A stretch of 64,000 nucleotides of DNA from Rallus limicola (GCA_022605955.1 JAKCOZ010000007.1:12901501-12965500); one strand, 5' to 3'. Numbered from the stretch's first letter, positions 7,739 through 22,984 are shown. The notes: a model not told the origin generated them from the letters alone. Numbers and translations are program-made.

Positions 7739-10700
7739 AACAAAGGATGAAATAAACATCTATTCAAGGTGATCTAGACCAGATAATGTGGTTTTTAAAA
7801 CACTGGAGTCCAACCAGAGACTTGGACTGGTTGTCAGGTACAATAATTAAATAGATACCAAATCACCAAAGTATTTGCTAATTATTTTTTTTCCCTGCTT
7901 GTTTATCTTTTTATATTTCTTTCCCTATTTATTTTCCATTCATCTGTATTTAGTAGGAATGTGCCTTATTATGCAGGGTTATTTTACATAACCATTACTC
8001 AGATACAGATTTCCTATTCAAATTAACAATACATGAGAATCGTGGCCTGGGTATATGGCTTTGGTTAACTGCTTTTGAGTAGTCTAAGGATGAAATTTCA
8101 CAGAGAAATGCAGTTTGTGAACATCTTTCTGATGGGATTTCTGTTGGAGAGAAATTGAAGTTGTTCTGATTTCTTATTTTCTTTATTTCTTTTGGTTATG
8201 ATAAATTTGAAAAGGCAAGTAAACCCACTCTTTCTTCCTTTTAGCTGCTACCTCTGCTGGAGTGATCTCTTTAGACCACTTGACTTTTCACTGTGCTCAT
8301 TTTACAGTTCTTCTTTACTTTGCAGCTCTATAATTAAGACACGGCACAAAGCCAGCAAATGACATTGGGTTCTTTTTATAAACTGTTTTTTTCTTGAGTA
8401 CTGCATACTTATGTAGCTCCTACTCATATGCTGTAGGTGGGTTTCTTCTGTACTCTGTATATGAGAAGGAAATCATCTGTATTTATCAAAATCTGCCTAA
8501 TTCACATCTACTTGTAGTTTCACAAAGAGGCTTACTTACTATAATGGCAATCTTTACTCTTCTTTATGCAGTGAGTGTACACAACCAAATGCTGCTCGTC
8601 ATAAGATGAGCCTAACACCTTCAAAAATACTCATACAACAAAGGTGAGAAGAATTCATATTTGTCTGTAAGTAGAGACAAATTATTGTGCTTGTCATGAA
8701 ATATCCATACATCTACAATAAACTGATTTTATGGAGGAACACTGCTGCTTCACTGCTTTTGGAACCAAAAAGTTGTTTACTATTCCATTAACTCCAGGTC
8801 CAAGAACATTATGCAACCATTAAAAAGCTACACCTCAGACACATTTCTAATGGGTTGGTATTTATAGACAATAAGTAGGGCCAGTGTTTTGTCACAGTAA
8901 ATTATACATGAAACAGTCTAGCCATGGGAGAAAAAAAAAGGCAATTGTCACAAATTGCTAGTAAAACTGCCAGTGCTCACAGCCTGCATTTTAATCAAAA
9001 TATACTTTATTTCATAATAAAAATTGATTAAAACCGTTTAAATAAATGTTTAAAAAAAATTTAAACTGCTGCGATAAATTACTTTTGGCATGCAGATGGG
9101 AAATAAGAACAGCTTTTCTGCTTCACCTTTGCCAGAGAAGAACATGTTTTAAGTTAATAGTTCTCAGCAACCTGTTACCTAACTTGAAAGAAACGGCAGC
9201 TGAGAGCTACCACATAAGTATTGAATGTTTAGATGTTTTTCCCCAAAACTAAATTAAGCACAGAAATCCTGATGTTCCACTTTTATGCAGTCATGTATAA
9301 AAAGTTTTCACTATTTGTGAAAGTCAGTTTTCAAATGCACACAAATACATTATACACTTTTTAAATCATTTCTGAAGAGAAGGGAGCACACACACTAAAA
9401 ATATTGTACCACCATTACAGGCATAAATGTCTTAATAAAGGTGATTGAATGCACACATTATTTTGCAGCAGAATCCACCAGAATCAACTGAAATTCACAC
9501 CCTACCACAGATCTGAAGAAATGTTGAATTTAGCCCTTATATTTGACCTTGGTCTTGCAGTCACATCCAGCAACACTCCATCCTTTAGCATATGAACCAA
9601 TACAACATACTAGTGCAGAAGAAACCAAAATTACTGTCCTTGTCAATACACTACCACACACTTCTTGCCTGGAAAAACACATCCTATTTCTTGATACTTG
9701 TGGTAGTCAGTTTATGGCTTGTACTGCCACCCTCAATATGACATCGCTATACAGCGTTACTAGAAATGAAATTAAATCCTTCTATCCTCTTGAGGCAGTA
9801 TGGGTAATCTGCAGAGCTTCTATCCACTAGACTTCACCACTGAGGCAGAAGAGTTATCACTCCACTGCTTTGGACACATAAGAATCTGATCTGCTGAGAG
9901 TAAAGCACTAAGGAGCATTGAATGTCACATTCCTTGCGCTTCATTAATACAACGCTCAGAAGCTCCTCAGCCCACAAGCCAAATGTATGGGACAATTATA
10001 TGTAGTTCTTGCATAATTTAGGAAGAGAGGAGGGGGGGAATTTTCATCAAATAACTACTTTGTTCCGCTTAGGAGTTGTCAAACATGGGTCTCTTCTCCA
10101 CTCCAAGGTAATGCAAAACTTACCACCTGCCAACTTGCACTATCTTCTTTACATTCCACTTCAGCATGTTTTTTTCTGTGCTACTGACTTACACTCAGTT
10201 TCTTTCTGCTGATGCTGCTTTTTACCTCAGCTGCAAAAGGGGTAAATCTGTCTCAGTGTATATGACAAACAATCCTTTTTTATTTTTAATTTATATACTA
10301 AGAGCTATACTGACCTTGAAACTTCAAGGAAGGTGTGGAAACTCCTTTCCAACTTAAGCTTGAAGTAGAGAAGAATTTCCATCATGTTTCTGAAGAATGA
10401 TGTTCAAGGTCAAGTTATTTGGACTTTGTTCTAATGTTACTTTTTTAATGTTTCTATGCATTTGTACCTATGTACACATGCTAACTGACCATACAGAAAT
10501 TCCCTGCTTGTAAAGGTGAAATATAGCTGGTGGTCCAAAAATGCTCTGTGGCAACCGGGTGCTTTAAATTGAAAACCTGGGTTCATCTTAGAGTTCCTTA
10601 AGGTGAACAACATTATTTATGTAATTAATTAGTTACTTTCTTGCTTTTACATGACTGAGATTTGTAGGTACTTATTTAATTCCAGAGCCTTAGAGATTTT

Positions 10701-13700
10701 GCTTTTCCTCTTCAGACCACAAAATGTGTTCTTCAAAAGCAGAAGCATCAGGGATAATGAAATGAGGATATAAGTGGGAAAAAAGAAAGTAAAATAAAAA
10801 AAAAATACTCTGCTGAGCATGTATTCAAACTAGAACTGCAAAGCAAGATCTTTACTGTAGGTTGCTCAAGCAACTTGGAAAGCAGGGGAGGAAGCTGACA
10901 CCTTTATTTTTTCATAAATTGGCCTCAGTCCTCATTGTAGTGTAAGAGAAGGGAAGCCTTACCCTATGTTTCCCTATGCAGTCAATTGAAAAATTCCCCA
11001 AAAGGTACATAAATGAGCATGCAAATATTCCTGCTATTCAAGAACCCAGTGGTCAAACACACAACAAGGTAAGAAGGCACATCGTCATCCTTCACTTCCT
11101 TCACTACGGCCAAGAAAAGACCTTAAGAATTTCAATGCAGTGCTGCAGACAATTGGCTCCACCAATATATTTCCCAAAACAAAATTTACAACTAGGTCAT
11201 ACCTACATTTTCCATTAAAAAGTTTGCCTCCTGCTGTATATGTTGATTCAGACAGGTGAGGGTTATCTTCTGAAGTCTTCTTGGAGGCATTTTCCTGTTG
11301 AAGTCAATGAAAATCTAGTTCACTGAGAATTCAGTAAAGAGAGCAAGACAGCATCTGATCATGAAATATGAATAGCATCAATTTTAGGCCAAACTATTTT
11401 ACCTAACTTGGTTTGGTTTTGCTTATTTAAAATAATTTTCACTGTAAGTTTCTATTTTGTGTACATTAAGATATATATATTTATGTATTTGCACATGTGT
11501 ATGTGTATATGTGCAGACATGCATCTTTACCATATTTGCTATGTGGTTTGATTTCATTGAAAGATGTGGAGAAAAAAAAAGAAGGCTTAAATTATCATTC
11601 AAGGGTTTTAATCACTTTTAAATTCTGATGATATATAGAGTCAACAATACAATACTTCACAGATGGACGCTTCACATGACCCAAAGGACGATGTTTTGGT
11701 TTATAATAATGAGGATTGTGAGCATCAGAAAACAGAAATGAAACATTTCAATAGAATTACAAATTTGTTTTGAGGGCATTGCTGTGTATTTATACACATA
11801 GACCTTATGTAGGATTTATAACAGATCATGTTTACAACTGCTTTTGCAGGTGATAATGCAAATATTTAAGTGAGTTATTATTGTCACTCTCTTGATCATA
11901 GTGACAACTAGTTTTCTAACAAAATAAACTTATCCAACAGAAATACAACAGTTATCATGCACAGCAGTTTATCTTCCACTGGATGGGTTGGAACAATATT
12001 TTTTATTTATAATTAGTACTTTTCAGTGCTTGAAAATATAAAATAAATAAAAATGTGTAACAAAACCTTATGAGGGGGTATAATAGCACATTTTTTTACA
12101 GAGAAATAGCAGTTTATTATAGAAAACTTGCAATCTCATTCATGTAGTTAGTTAAGCTGACCTTTTGTATTTCAATTATTCTTGCCATCAAATGTTAAAG
12201 TTGTGCCATGTACTGACACACGGTTGAAATAAACAGCATAAAAGTCCCAACTGTATGGGTAGATAATTGTTCATCAGTGTCATGAACAAACTATTTCATA
12301 CAGGATGACTGACTTCAAAATACTGAAACCCCATCTGGTAAGACCTAATGAGCAATGGAGAGGTTTGAAGGTAATGAAGCAAGTCCCTTTTTGGCAGATG
12401 TTACTTGACAGCTGCATCTTGGGATCCTAGCAGCACTACTGCTGCCTCATACTAATAGATTCTTGAAGATATCGTGATGAAATTTTTGGAAAACAGAGGA
12501 TCCTTTTCTCTTCAACAGGCTGTATTTTAAGTCAATCCTCTTAAGTCTAATCCACTTACTAAGTTTTGATTTCAAAAGACTGTTCTAGGTTTATTGAACC
12601 TTGTTTTTTTCAAATGCTTTAGCTCATGATTTACCCCACATGCTGCAGGCTGAATCGCTGAAGCAAACAAACTTGACCTAAAAGGAGTATCAAGGGGTTT
12701 GATTCTGGCATTTCTCCCAAGCAAGAGGGAAGAAACATGGGTTTTGGTCACCACTCATCATATGCATCTTGTGGCACACACATGCCACATAGTCTCAAGT
12801 GAGCTCCACAAAGCTTTGTTCTTGCTACATATTTGTTCAACAGCTCATCACTCTCCCAGGGGAAGAATTCCTGATGTTGTTACCTGAATTGCACAAGTGC
12901 CCCCAAGGTAAGCTGGTCTTAAATATCAGATGCATCGTTGCACACCCCAGCTCTCAAAAAGGTGGAGTAAAAGAAGCTCCTTGACTGAGAAGCCATCTGA
13001 AACTACAAACAGGAAAGGGAGAGGTGTTTCTTCCAGTCATTAGCTCTGCTAAAAAAAACCCTGTCCTGTTGCCCCCAGAAACAGCCTATTCCACATGATC
13101 AGACCCAGAATGCTATTAACCTTTTTCAGCATTAAAAAAGATACCAAAACTTTAGAATTACTTTCTTTTCTGTTAGGAAATTAACTGGCTACAATCAATG
13201 TGTATTTTCCTGGCCTAATTACCATGGCACACCTAAGAGTAAGAGAATCCCAATCCTTACTACACACATATACAAAGTGGTCAATTTGAATACTTTTGCT
13301 TGTTATATACTGTAGTATCAGGAGAATACTGAATTCCTAGCCTGATCCCGTAAACTCTTAGAGGGGCTAAAGTGGGATCTAAAATAGAGGTAGTCTAAGC
13401 TGCAAGTCTTTACAGAAAAGTTGTGATCCTTGGTGGTAATAACAAAACCAATAGAAAGCAAATGCTGATGGAGGCCAGTGACTTTCAGCAGCTGTAGAAC
13501 TTCCTTTTTAAAAAAACCACTTGCATATACTTAGATTAACAGTAAAGTTGACCTCATTCTACAGCCATTTAAAGGATTTTTAGGGTAATTCCCAATGTAA
13601 AAAACTGCAATCCAAGAAGTAAAGTGTTATCCAAATAAACACAGCTTCTAGGCTTTAGTAATGGTGATATACTAGGAAAGTGAATTGATAAACCAAAGTC

Positions 13701-13741
13701 TCTCAAGAAGCTGTTTCACATAAACGAAACATTTCTTCAAT

Positions 13742-13780
13742 TTCTTGCAGGTACTTAAATTTTTGAAAGTACCTGAAGAA
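13742..13780. other. Stem-loop, about 14 bp
   Basis: TTCTT-G-CAGGTACTT (13742-13756) pairs with AAGTACCTGAAGAA (13767-13780), broken only by one bulged G, around a 10-nt loop. It is too short for a typical pre-miRNA on its own. No function is assigned. Confidence 0.7.
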
Positions 13781-16700
13781 TTATAAGTTTGCATAATTAA
13801 CTTGAATGTTTACATAGATTAATAGAATGACAACTGATAGGTTGGAACATATTCAATGAAATACGCAAACGCAAATGAAGAAAACAACATCATCAAGTTC
13901 ATAGAATTTCTTTTGTACAGATATTTCCACCTCTGTCAAAATCAGAAAGTTAAAAAATACACATGGAGTTCAGGTAGGTACAGTTATGCTAAGGCTATCT
14001 AGTTATAATCTTCTCCATAGAGAACTCCCCTTTGGGTTTTAGATATTCACTCATATAGACATATCAGGATGTTTTTGATGATTACTTTATTAACCACCAA
14101 CAAAGCAGGGAGTGGAGAGAGGGCTAGAAGTTTGCTTGCACTTTTCTGACCTAGAACACTACCAGGAGCAACAGCTTTAGACACAGCCACAGAATCAGCC
14201 CCTCAGGAGCCCTGGCAGAACCCAACAGACACCAGAAAATTAAGGAAAGCATCTCCTAACACCTAGTGGTCCAATTTTCCAACAGGAAAATCCTCTCATT
14301 GCACAGGTGGCCAGGGACACCTCACTCTGCATCACTAGATTTACATTCTTCCTAAGGACGCTCACTGCTCTGAGCACAGTTATCGCCAAGACAGAACACC
14401 AGTCTTTGCTCAGACAGGAGCAGGACTTGCCAATAAAGTCTTAAACACCTTGTTCATGCAAATCTGGTAAATAAATTACACCAGAGCAGTAAAGTCCCAA
14501 GCCAGGTAGTGTCATACAAGAAAGAAAAAAATACCTTCCTAAGAAGAACGCCTCTGAATAGCCACTTAGAGACAGATTGAAAAGAATTGAAAAACTTTCC
14601 TAGATTTTATATCTGCCAATATTGTCTTTAGTCCAAAGGAAGAAAAAAACCTCCACACTTCTAATGTATGACCTCACTCCTTTTTCTTTTTTTTTTTTCT
14701 GGTAACTATCTGCAAGATAAAAGGGTGGCTCAGTTGAAAAAGATCTGATGCTTTATCACATTTCTTTTCTGATACCATCTTTTACTCAGACAACCACTTG
14801 CCTGTTCATACATCAAGAAAATTCCAGTGAGAACATTCAGTTCCTTTATATTATACCAGCAACCTTCATAACATTACATATGAATCATTGTGCATGTCAC
14901 ACTGTGGTGCTGCAACTTTGAGTCCAGTTTTTTCACTTTGTTTTCATGGTGAGTCTACAAGGAAGTATTCTTCAAGTGCTACCTCACAAGTTAATTACCA
15001 GAGACTTGACTTTTTCTCTTTTTTTTATTTTATTTTGACTCTTCAGACCAACTTTCTATGTCTCCTTTTGAAATGTTTTATGAGATGTTGTATAATGTTA
15101 AAAGTCAATATTTCTATGTGATTTCTGACTCAGGGTCTATTGAGTGCAAAAATTTCTACCAACTTGAATGTATTTGAAGCCCACTCTGTGGTGATTATGA
15201 GTTCTGCAAAACAGTATCATCATTAACTCAAAAAGCCCTCAAAGGTTTTGTAGTCCATTACAACTTTCTTGCTGATCTCCATCTGTTCCAAAGATAATGA
15301 ATACTCTCTTCTTTCAAACACCCTATCAGCATAATATTTTTTTGCTTAAGCAGATTTTATCTTGCGTTTCTTGGGAGGCATGGTTTGGGTTGAGGTTTTT
15401 GATGTTAAGGAAAAGGGAGAAGAATGGGTCCTGGCCCAAAGATTCTCTGTTCCTTCCTTCCTCTTTCCCAAGACAAACATCTGGTCAATAAAAAGTAAAC
15501 TAAAAAACACCCCCAAGCTTCAGCTATATAGGCACACTCAATGACACAGCTATTATGGTGACAGCTTAAAGTAGTTGCAGATGACAGCCTTTTACATAGA
15601 AGTTTCATTGACTGTAGCCCTTATTTGAAAGCTAAACAGGTTGAGGTGCTCCAGTTCAGCTGGGTTTCTCAGATCAGGTGGAACACTGTGCCAGTACAGT
15701 TATAGCAATCCCCAACCTTCTGTGATCATCAAGCACTTCTGTGCTTGCATCCCACAGATTACTTTAGAGCTTCACTGTATGTCCTCTATAGGAACTCCTA
15801 GGGCAAGCAGTACAAGAGCACAAGTAGCTGTGCACAAACTAGCTCAGGTCCAGCCAAACAGATGCTGAGCCAGGCCAGGCCAAATAAATTCAGCCAGACC
15901 TGCACTGGCTCTATGTGGAGTACCTTGGATATGTCTGTATCACTCTGCCCAGGGCACATAACATGGGCATTGACTGAAATTGGTGAGATGCCTGCAGCTC
16001 CAGCAGGAGATACTGAAGACACACCACGGCTGGCATTGTTCTGTACTGCTGTCCTGTAAAGGACACTTGCCTCGTGGGATGGCCCTCCTGAACAGTAGGA
16101 AACAGGACATGGCTAACAAAGCACTCCTGCAGAGAGATGTACAAGTTCTGCACTTCCCATGACCTCCATGCTCAACTATCATGTGTTTTAAGATGTTCTT
16201 TGGGAGATGATCTGAAGAAGATGACAAACTTGAACTATTGCAGCTCCAAGACAAGAACATATTCCACAGCCAAGCAGTTCCAAAAAAAAAAAGATTATCT
16301 TGTTAGCTGTTCTTTTTATTTTATGCCAGATGCACATAAACAGACCTACTCAGTTTTCCTCCCAAAATTAAAAAAAGGTACGCCTGTACTAAAAAGTATG
16401 TTACAAAGCTGAATTTCAATGTGTGCAAAAGAAGGCACATAGCATTGTTCCTGTCTCACTGATGCCTAAATTAAGATGAAATAGCCTGTTCAGCACTGCA
16501 GAAGAGATGAGTGGCAGAGAAAGAACTTTTTTCTGAGGCAGAATGAAATGCTCCATCCACTGAACCATGCCATATGCATCAGCTTGCTTTATTTCAGATG
16601 CACTTGACCACTCAACTGTTTCAGGTTTGTCATTTCCTTAGGAGGCAGAAAGAAACAGAAATGAAGGGAAGAAAACAAACAATTGAAGAATAAAGCAGGC

Positions 16701-18729
16701 AGTAGCAATATAAAAATCAGGGTGAAGAGTGCTCTGAAAAGGGAAAGAAAACAAACAATACCTGATGAACACAAAGGAAATAGTTTAGCTGCAACAACTC
16801 TAGATATATGCAGAGTACATTAGCCTGGCTGAAGCTCGGGACCTATGTCATCAGCTTGCTTTCAGATCCTGAAAGAATAAAGTATTCTTTAGAGATTAAG
16901 AAAAAAGCCACATCTCTGAAAGTCCCAGTATTAGCTGTTAAAGGCCATACTCCTGGCCTGGCCTGGTCTGGCCTGAGAGCACACCACCGATACCTACCAT
17001 CTCAACACTTTTGTGTCAATGCAGAAGGCTGACAATGAAGTGTTCCTGGGCACCTGGAAGCATTCATTCAGCTGCCATAAATAAGTGTATCTTAAGAGAA
17101 GAGGCTCCTGGATTCTCTGCATGGATAGATGAATTTGGGAATTATCCGTGATGATAACAGGAATACATGATCAGCTCTAAATTTGCCAAGTAGTCTCACC
17201 ATGGCAGCTAAATTTATTCCAAATTTCACTTGCATCCTATTACTTCAAGTAGTACCTAGTTTAATATTTTGATTCATTACTTGAAACAAGCAGGGTAAAG
17301 CTGTTTTTGAAGAAACACAACTCACAGACAGTAGCAGTAAATGACAGTCTCATTAGATTTTTCATTCCCAGATCTCATCATTCAGTTTTTAAAAAAGACT
17401 AGGGAGGGTTGTGTTTTTTTTAATTCCAAATAAATCAAGAGGAATACTGCAAAGGCTGTGGACACTTTGGTGGTCACTGAAAAAAGAAACTAAACAAACA
17501 AACCAAACAAACAAACAGATAAAAAAAAACGCCAAACACAACCAACAACCAAAAAAAGAGGAAAAAAACCCTTAATGCACAACTTTGCTCCAACTCTATA
17601 TTTATATTTTAAAAATAGTGCTCAAGTGAAACTGAAACACACTGCTCATCTTAATCTACTGAATTGCTTTTGGTTCTTTTTAGAGGTTTTGTCTTTACAA
17701 AAAAGTTTGAAATTTTATGTTTGGTCCACTTCAAAACTTATACACAAATTCATTTTCTATTAAGACTTCTTTTCCTCTATCAACAGACATTTGAAGTAAA
17801 AAGGCCCAAACAAAAGTGCTAAGTAGAAGTTAAAGGACATATCAGAAAAAAAAGAGAAAAAAAGAGGGAGAAATTGATTATTGATAGAATTAATATAATT
17901 TCAGGTGTTTTTAATGGGGTTTGTATAGTTTGCTATAGGCTCATGTTCAAACTACTTTGCATTGTGATTATTTTCCCAAGTCAAGAGAAAAAGAGGATTG
18001 AGAAGGGTTTTGGCAAATTATGAATATAACCTTTGATCTAATGGGAATTTTGTTATGCCTGCTATGGACAGACATGGAAGAGATACAGTTGCACTGTATC
18101 CAGTTCACACCACTGAAGTCTTACCTTGGAAGTCACCTTCTCTAAAGCTCATAGTAGTTACTACATCATTCATTTGTCCCAGCAATAGCAAGGTGCCATT
18201 CATCATCATTATTCATACATTTTTCTTACATTTTCTATTATATGACCACAGAAATGCACAATTTGTAGTTTCTTTAGTGATACCTAAATTAAAAGCTGAA
18301 AACATAATTTAGTTATACCATTCTTCAGACAAATCCTAATCTGAAGAATTAGTAAACCAGTAAATTGATACAAAATATGTTTGTCAACAGCTTGATAACT
18401 TAATTCTGGGGTGCTTAAGGTTAGTAAACCTATCAATAGGGGAGAGTTGGAAATTAGAACTTATTCATCTACGGAGTCATTTTTAAATGAATCACAAGAA
18501 GTCATAAACTACATTTAGCATTCTGTAGCTGATAAGCAATCCACTGATACACACAGAGAACACAACGGGGAAAAAAATGAATATTCTGAAATGGAAATAC
18601 AGCATTTATTCCAACTGATTCTTCCAGGCATACTTCCCTGCATTTGGAGCAACATTTTGTTATTTCTGTAACTCCTAGGAAAGTGTTTATTCTCCACCAA
18701 CTGGCACATATGGCACTATATAACACAGT

Positions 18730-18960
18730 TGCCCGAGCTCATGAAAACAAGAGTTTCATTGTAGACAGCTTGCCAAAGGGTGTAAAGCCTGGACTTCAGA
18801 GCAATTAGACGCATCACAGGTGACACACTTGGCTCTGAAAAGGGGAAAATGACATTTGTTCAACAAATGAGCAGGTTGTGCCAACTGCTTCGTTCACAGG
18901 CATCTTCTGCCAGAAAGCCTGAAAGGCGTTTTTGGTCCCGCTGGGATTGCAGCATAGGAA
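18730..18960. other. Possible conserved non-coding element
   Basis: Base composition is balanced, with no repeat family and no open frame, and the look is less simple than the AT-rich flanks. Listed at low confidence because only alignment with other birds could show conservation. Confidence 0.2.
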
Positions 18961-19864
18961 GACAGAATAAAACAGAACTAAATATTATATTCAAAACTGA
19001 GAACCTTGACTAAATCAGAATGGGCATGGCTAGACACAAGTACTGGGTATATCAGAGAGACAGAAAATGGCTGTAAAAAGAGCTTTGCTACTCAGGCGTC
19101 TTCCTGTTCGTTCCTGCCCATCCCATCTGAAAGAGGGCAGTCACAGAAACAACACTGCTGAGAAGTTTCTAAGAGGTTTGGTTTTGAGTCTTGAGCTCAA
19201 AAATCATCCCACACAAGAACACATGGCTTTTGACAGCAACCTAGGGAGAAAAATCCGCTGGCTTTCCCAAAGTTTTTGACAGCGTCAAAGGAAAGAGGCA
19301 AATTTTCAATCTTGGGGTTTAGAAAAGCAGCATGATTACCTGCAGAGAGAGAAACTGCTTCTCTGCTAATGGAAAAGAAGAACACAAACCTTGCTCTGCA
19401 GGGAGCAGCACAAGGGTAGCCAGAAGGTTCCTGGGATGGATACTGCTCACTCGTGACCTCTCAAGCAACAGGGATCAAAGAGCACTGCTTAGACAGATTT
19501 TCTCACCAGCAGAACTCAAACTGTAAATAGGAATTAAATTTTTTCCCCCTGTTCTTATATTAACCTCCAGCCACATCCAGAGTATGTTCTGTTATTTCAA
19601 ATGTACATCTTCCATGCGTTGTGTGGTCAGTACACACAAGGGCAAGAAACACAGGAAAATATGGTGCCTCCACTGCCTCCCCACACTACCACCACATGAG
19701 TATAAGAGGAATTTAGACTTCTGGTCAGTATAGCCATCATTGTCTGCCATGGGTGGAGACTGCAAAGTTTGAATAATGTGCTTGGAAAAGATAGTGTGCT
19801 TGGATAAGAAAAGCCTCACAAAGAAGTTTTTCTGGTTCTAAAATGTGCAAGGATGACACCAGAA

Positions 19865-20107
19865 TAAAGGAGTTAAGACTTAGATGTAAGGAAAGACTTT
19901 TCACTCTGAGGGTGGCAGACCACTGGGACAGGCTGCCCACAGAGACTGTAGAGTCTCCTTCCCTGGAGACATTCAAAATTCACCTGGACACATTACTTTG
20001 TGACCAAATCTAGGTGATCCTGCTTTGTCAGAGAAGTTGGACTAGATGATTTTTTGAGGTCCCTTCCAAACCCTAACATTCTGTGATTTGGAATCTGTGA
20101 TTCTTTG
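19865..20107 (+). mobile_element. CR1 LINE 3' fragment, plus strand
   Basis: The text TTTTCACTCTGAGGGTGGCA, GGACAGGCTGCCCA and GGAGACATTCAAAATTCACC is the CR1 3' end. It finishes GGTCCCTTCCAAACCCTAAC followed by the tail ATTCTGTGATT. About 240 bp, 5'-truncated. Confidence 0.92.
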
Positions 20108-22984
20108 ACATCATACACATTATCAGAAGGTGGTATTATCAAATACTTGGAAAAGAAAGGCCCACAGCAATTCTCAGGCCTCTGAATAAGCACCTGCAAA
20201 TAATTCAATGGTTGGTCTGGGGGAGTTGGTTTGGGGTTTTGTTGTGGGGTGGGTTTTTTGGCTACAGAATCAGACTCCTTCGTTTTGCCCATGGAGCTGC
20301 AATGGAAAAAACACTTGGTAGGAAACAGAAGCATAAAGTCATAACTGTATTATTTTCTTTAATATAATTAGGAACTCATTCATTGAAAACAGGTGTGGCA
20401 ACTTTTCAGGCTTACATTGTACTGAAAAAAAAAAGAAAAAAAACCAACACAACAAAAAACTCAAACCCAAATAAAACCCAAAGAGAATTAGAGTGGCTGC
20501 AAGTTTTTCCTAATATAAATCTTAATGACCTTTGCTTATCCTCAAAAGTGTTCACAACTTTCTTTATTTAAACATAAAGGAGCACAAACTACTGAAGGCA
20601 ACTTCATTAAGGGAGACAAACGAGGGCTGACCTTGCCAGGGAGGCAGGTGGTGGCTGCAGGCAGCCCTCTGATCCACAACTCACCAGGATTCATCCCTGA
20701 ATTTAAGCAGTCACAAAACCTAACAAATGGCACGTACAAGGTCAGAGGGCTTCAAATTTATCCCTCTCTGATCATCTTTCTACAGTTCCATCAAAGAAAC
20801 ATGCCATATGTTTGGATGGATGTGTCCTTTTGTGCAGGAACCCTCCCCAACAGTGTACAGTTTTAAATCACTGCAAACAAGAAGCACCTCAGGAAAATGT
20901 TTTAAGAGAATTGGTTTCTCTGTTATTTGCACAAGTCTTCCTTGCTAAGCTTTGTGAGCGAGGTATGATGTGAATGGCGAATATAAAGGGAGACTGCCTG
21001 GGATTCATGACTGTTTATGGGAAGATTCACAGTGGAACTGATCATGTCACTATTGACATTTTTCCTATTAGTTTAACACACAGGAAAAAGTCAAGGACAG
21101 GTAATGTAATAAAAAAGGAATAGCTGAGCTCCTTTCTTCATTGTACTCAGACGGGCTGAATACTGTGGAGTCATGTACTGCAAAACAGGGTAAAAAGTCA
21201 ACAAATGCTAATGAATCTCCATAGGTTTTACAACATTTAACTTTCTATAGCCCGTATTAGTGTTCCTTCTGGAGCCTAGTGCTAGCAATAAAGACAAAAG
21301 ACTTCATATTTTGAAGCAGTGCTAGAGGTTTGAGCCTGCTGTGTTGAACAACTGAAATTGCTAGGAGTGAGAACAGTTTTAATAGTTCCCATACAAAATT
21401 TAAATCTATATTTCAACTGGTATTTCAGTTGCCACTAAGCTTATGCACAGACGGAATGGACAGAACAAGGAATGCTTCCTCTCCTGGATTATTTCCTCAA
21501 TTGTTTTTGATTCATTCTGTGGAGTATAAATGCACATTTGCAACCTACAAACAAAGCTGTGTACATAAATGAGAGTACAACTGTAAAAAAACACTGGAAA
21601 CACGCTGTATTCACAAACATAGTCACAAATATGGGAAACTTTTTACTGGATCAATAATCTATATGAAAATTGAAAGAGGACCTGCAGAAATGCCTTTTGG
21701 GCATTTCACTTCACTTCCACCAAGATAGTCTTGTGGCTCCTAAAATTGCCCCAGCAGTTTTGCACCTGCGAAAAAGACTGCTCAAAAAAACAAGCTGCTT
21801 GGAATGGAAAACAGGTTCTTGAAACACTCACTGAGCTAAATGTCTTCCTGTGTCCTCCTTCAGCAAGAACCCAGTCTCCCAGAGAATCCTATCTGTCCTT
21901 GGTTCTTACACTGGGGACAATGGACTAAGTCCTCCTTACCACATGCTAGTCAAAAGAATTTTTCCCTTTGGGAATTTGGGATTGGTTACAACACAACTGG
22001 AACAAGTAATTTTTTTAAAAAGTGGCACTAGCATAAAAGCCAGCCTGTATACATTTATTTTTCATCTCTATGTATGCTCTGGCATGAGACAAAAGGAATT
22101 GCTCTCCTCTGGGGACAAGGGAACAAAACAACATTTATCTTCCTAATGCCTGCTCCAATCCCCTTGTATGTGCACAACTATCCTCATCCCAAATTTTTTG
22201 TTTCAAACTGTTTTGGTGACTCATCTGGGAAATGGGACAGAATCACTGAGAGTAGCTGATTTCTCTGGGGCTTTTAGTCCACATAAAGAGACAAAGTAGA
22301 AATCCCTGAGCCTATGCTGGATCATAATAGATGCAGACCATGCAAATCAGCTCCATGAAGGTAGACAGGCATACATCCCAAAAGCAGTATGGCTATGTTT
22401 TTAAGGTTATGTGTGTAAGCTAATAAGCTCAGCTGTCCCCATACCTATTAGGAGCCAATTCAAAGATCTCTGCTGTGCTCCTGCTGAGCTGCAACATTTG
22501 CCTGATTAATATTTTTCAGTATGAGTTAGTAAAGAGCGATTACCTTTCTCTATTTCTTTAGGCAGCAAGTCTGCCTCTGCTACCAGGATAACTGTAAGCT
22601 TTCAAGGTATGTTTCATCTCAGGCAGAGCATCCAGACACTCTGCTCATCAAAGAGCACTGTTAGATCATGGCCCCACTTGTTTATTCAGGTTCAGATTCA
22701 AGCCTTCCCAATGCTATTTGAATTCAGACTTTTGCTAATGTTTTTTGATAAGGGAAAGCAAAAAAAAAGTTATTTATGATAACCACTTTGCTCCATTTCT
22801 GAAACACCAGAGAGCAAATACTGACCACAATTTCCTAGCAGCTCCTTAGGCTTTGAGCAGAAAAAGAGCAATGTTTCCAGCGGTAGCTGTCTGAGTGCTC
22901 CCTTGTCATCTGGAATTTCAGGGCTACAATTTTGATGTAGCAGGTTATGTCTACCACATGCAAAACTTCAAGCAATTATCATAA
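20108..22984. other. Unique sequence, no gene recognised
   Basis: Short frames (113 codons or fewer) without motifs. A-rich simple sequence at 20426-20490. Nothing else recognised. Confidence 0.55.

Larger units (their letters stand above)
7739..19864. other. Twelve kilobases of unique AT-rich sequence without recognised genes
   Basis: Only short frames (95 codons or fewer, apart from one of 106 codons on minus at 15940-16260) occur, all without motifs and most overlapping others on the opposite strand. Simple A-rich runs occur at 10796-10806, 11570-11580, 14687-14699 and 17476-17560, the last CAAA-rich. Dinucleotide-rich stretches lie around 11465-11515. A long stem-loop at 13742-13780 is listed separately. 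I see no splice-bounded frame that I would call an exon. Confidence 0.55.

Noticed and set aside
14090..14480. Possible LTR fragment (AATAAAGTCTTAAACACC near 14433)
   Set aside because: No TG...CA ends and no match to the other LTRs in the window, so nothing beyond one AATAAA supports it.
15625..15700. Resemblance to 5S rRNA (GAAAGCTAAACAGG, then CTGGGTTTCTCAGATC)
   Set aside because: Only the 14-base core is similar. The upstream half and the terminal stem do not match, so neither a 5S gene nor a 5S-derived SINE can be supported.
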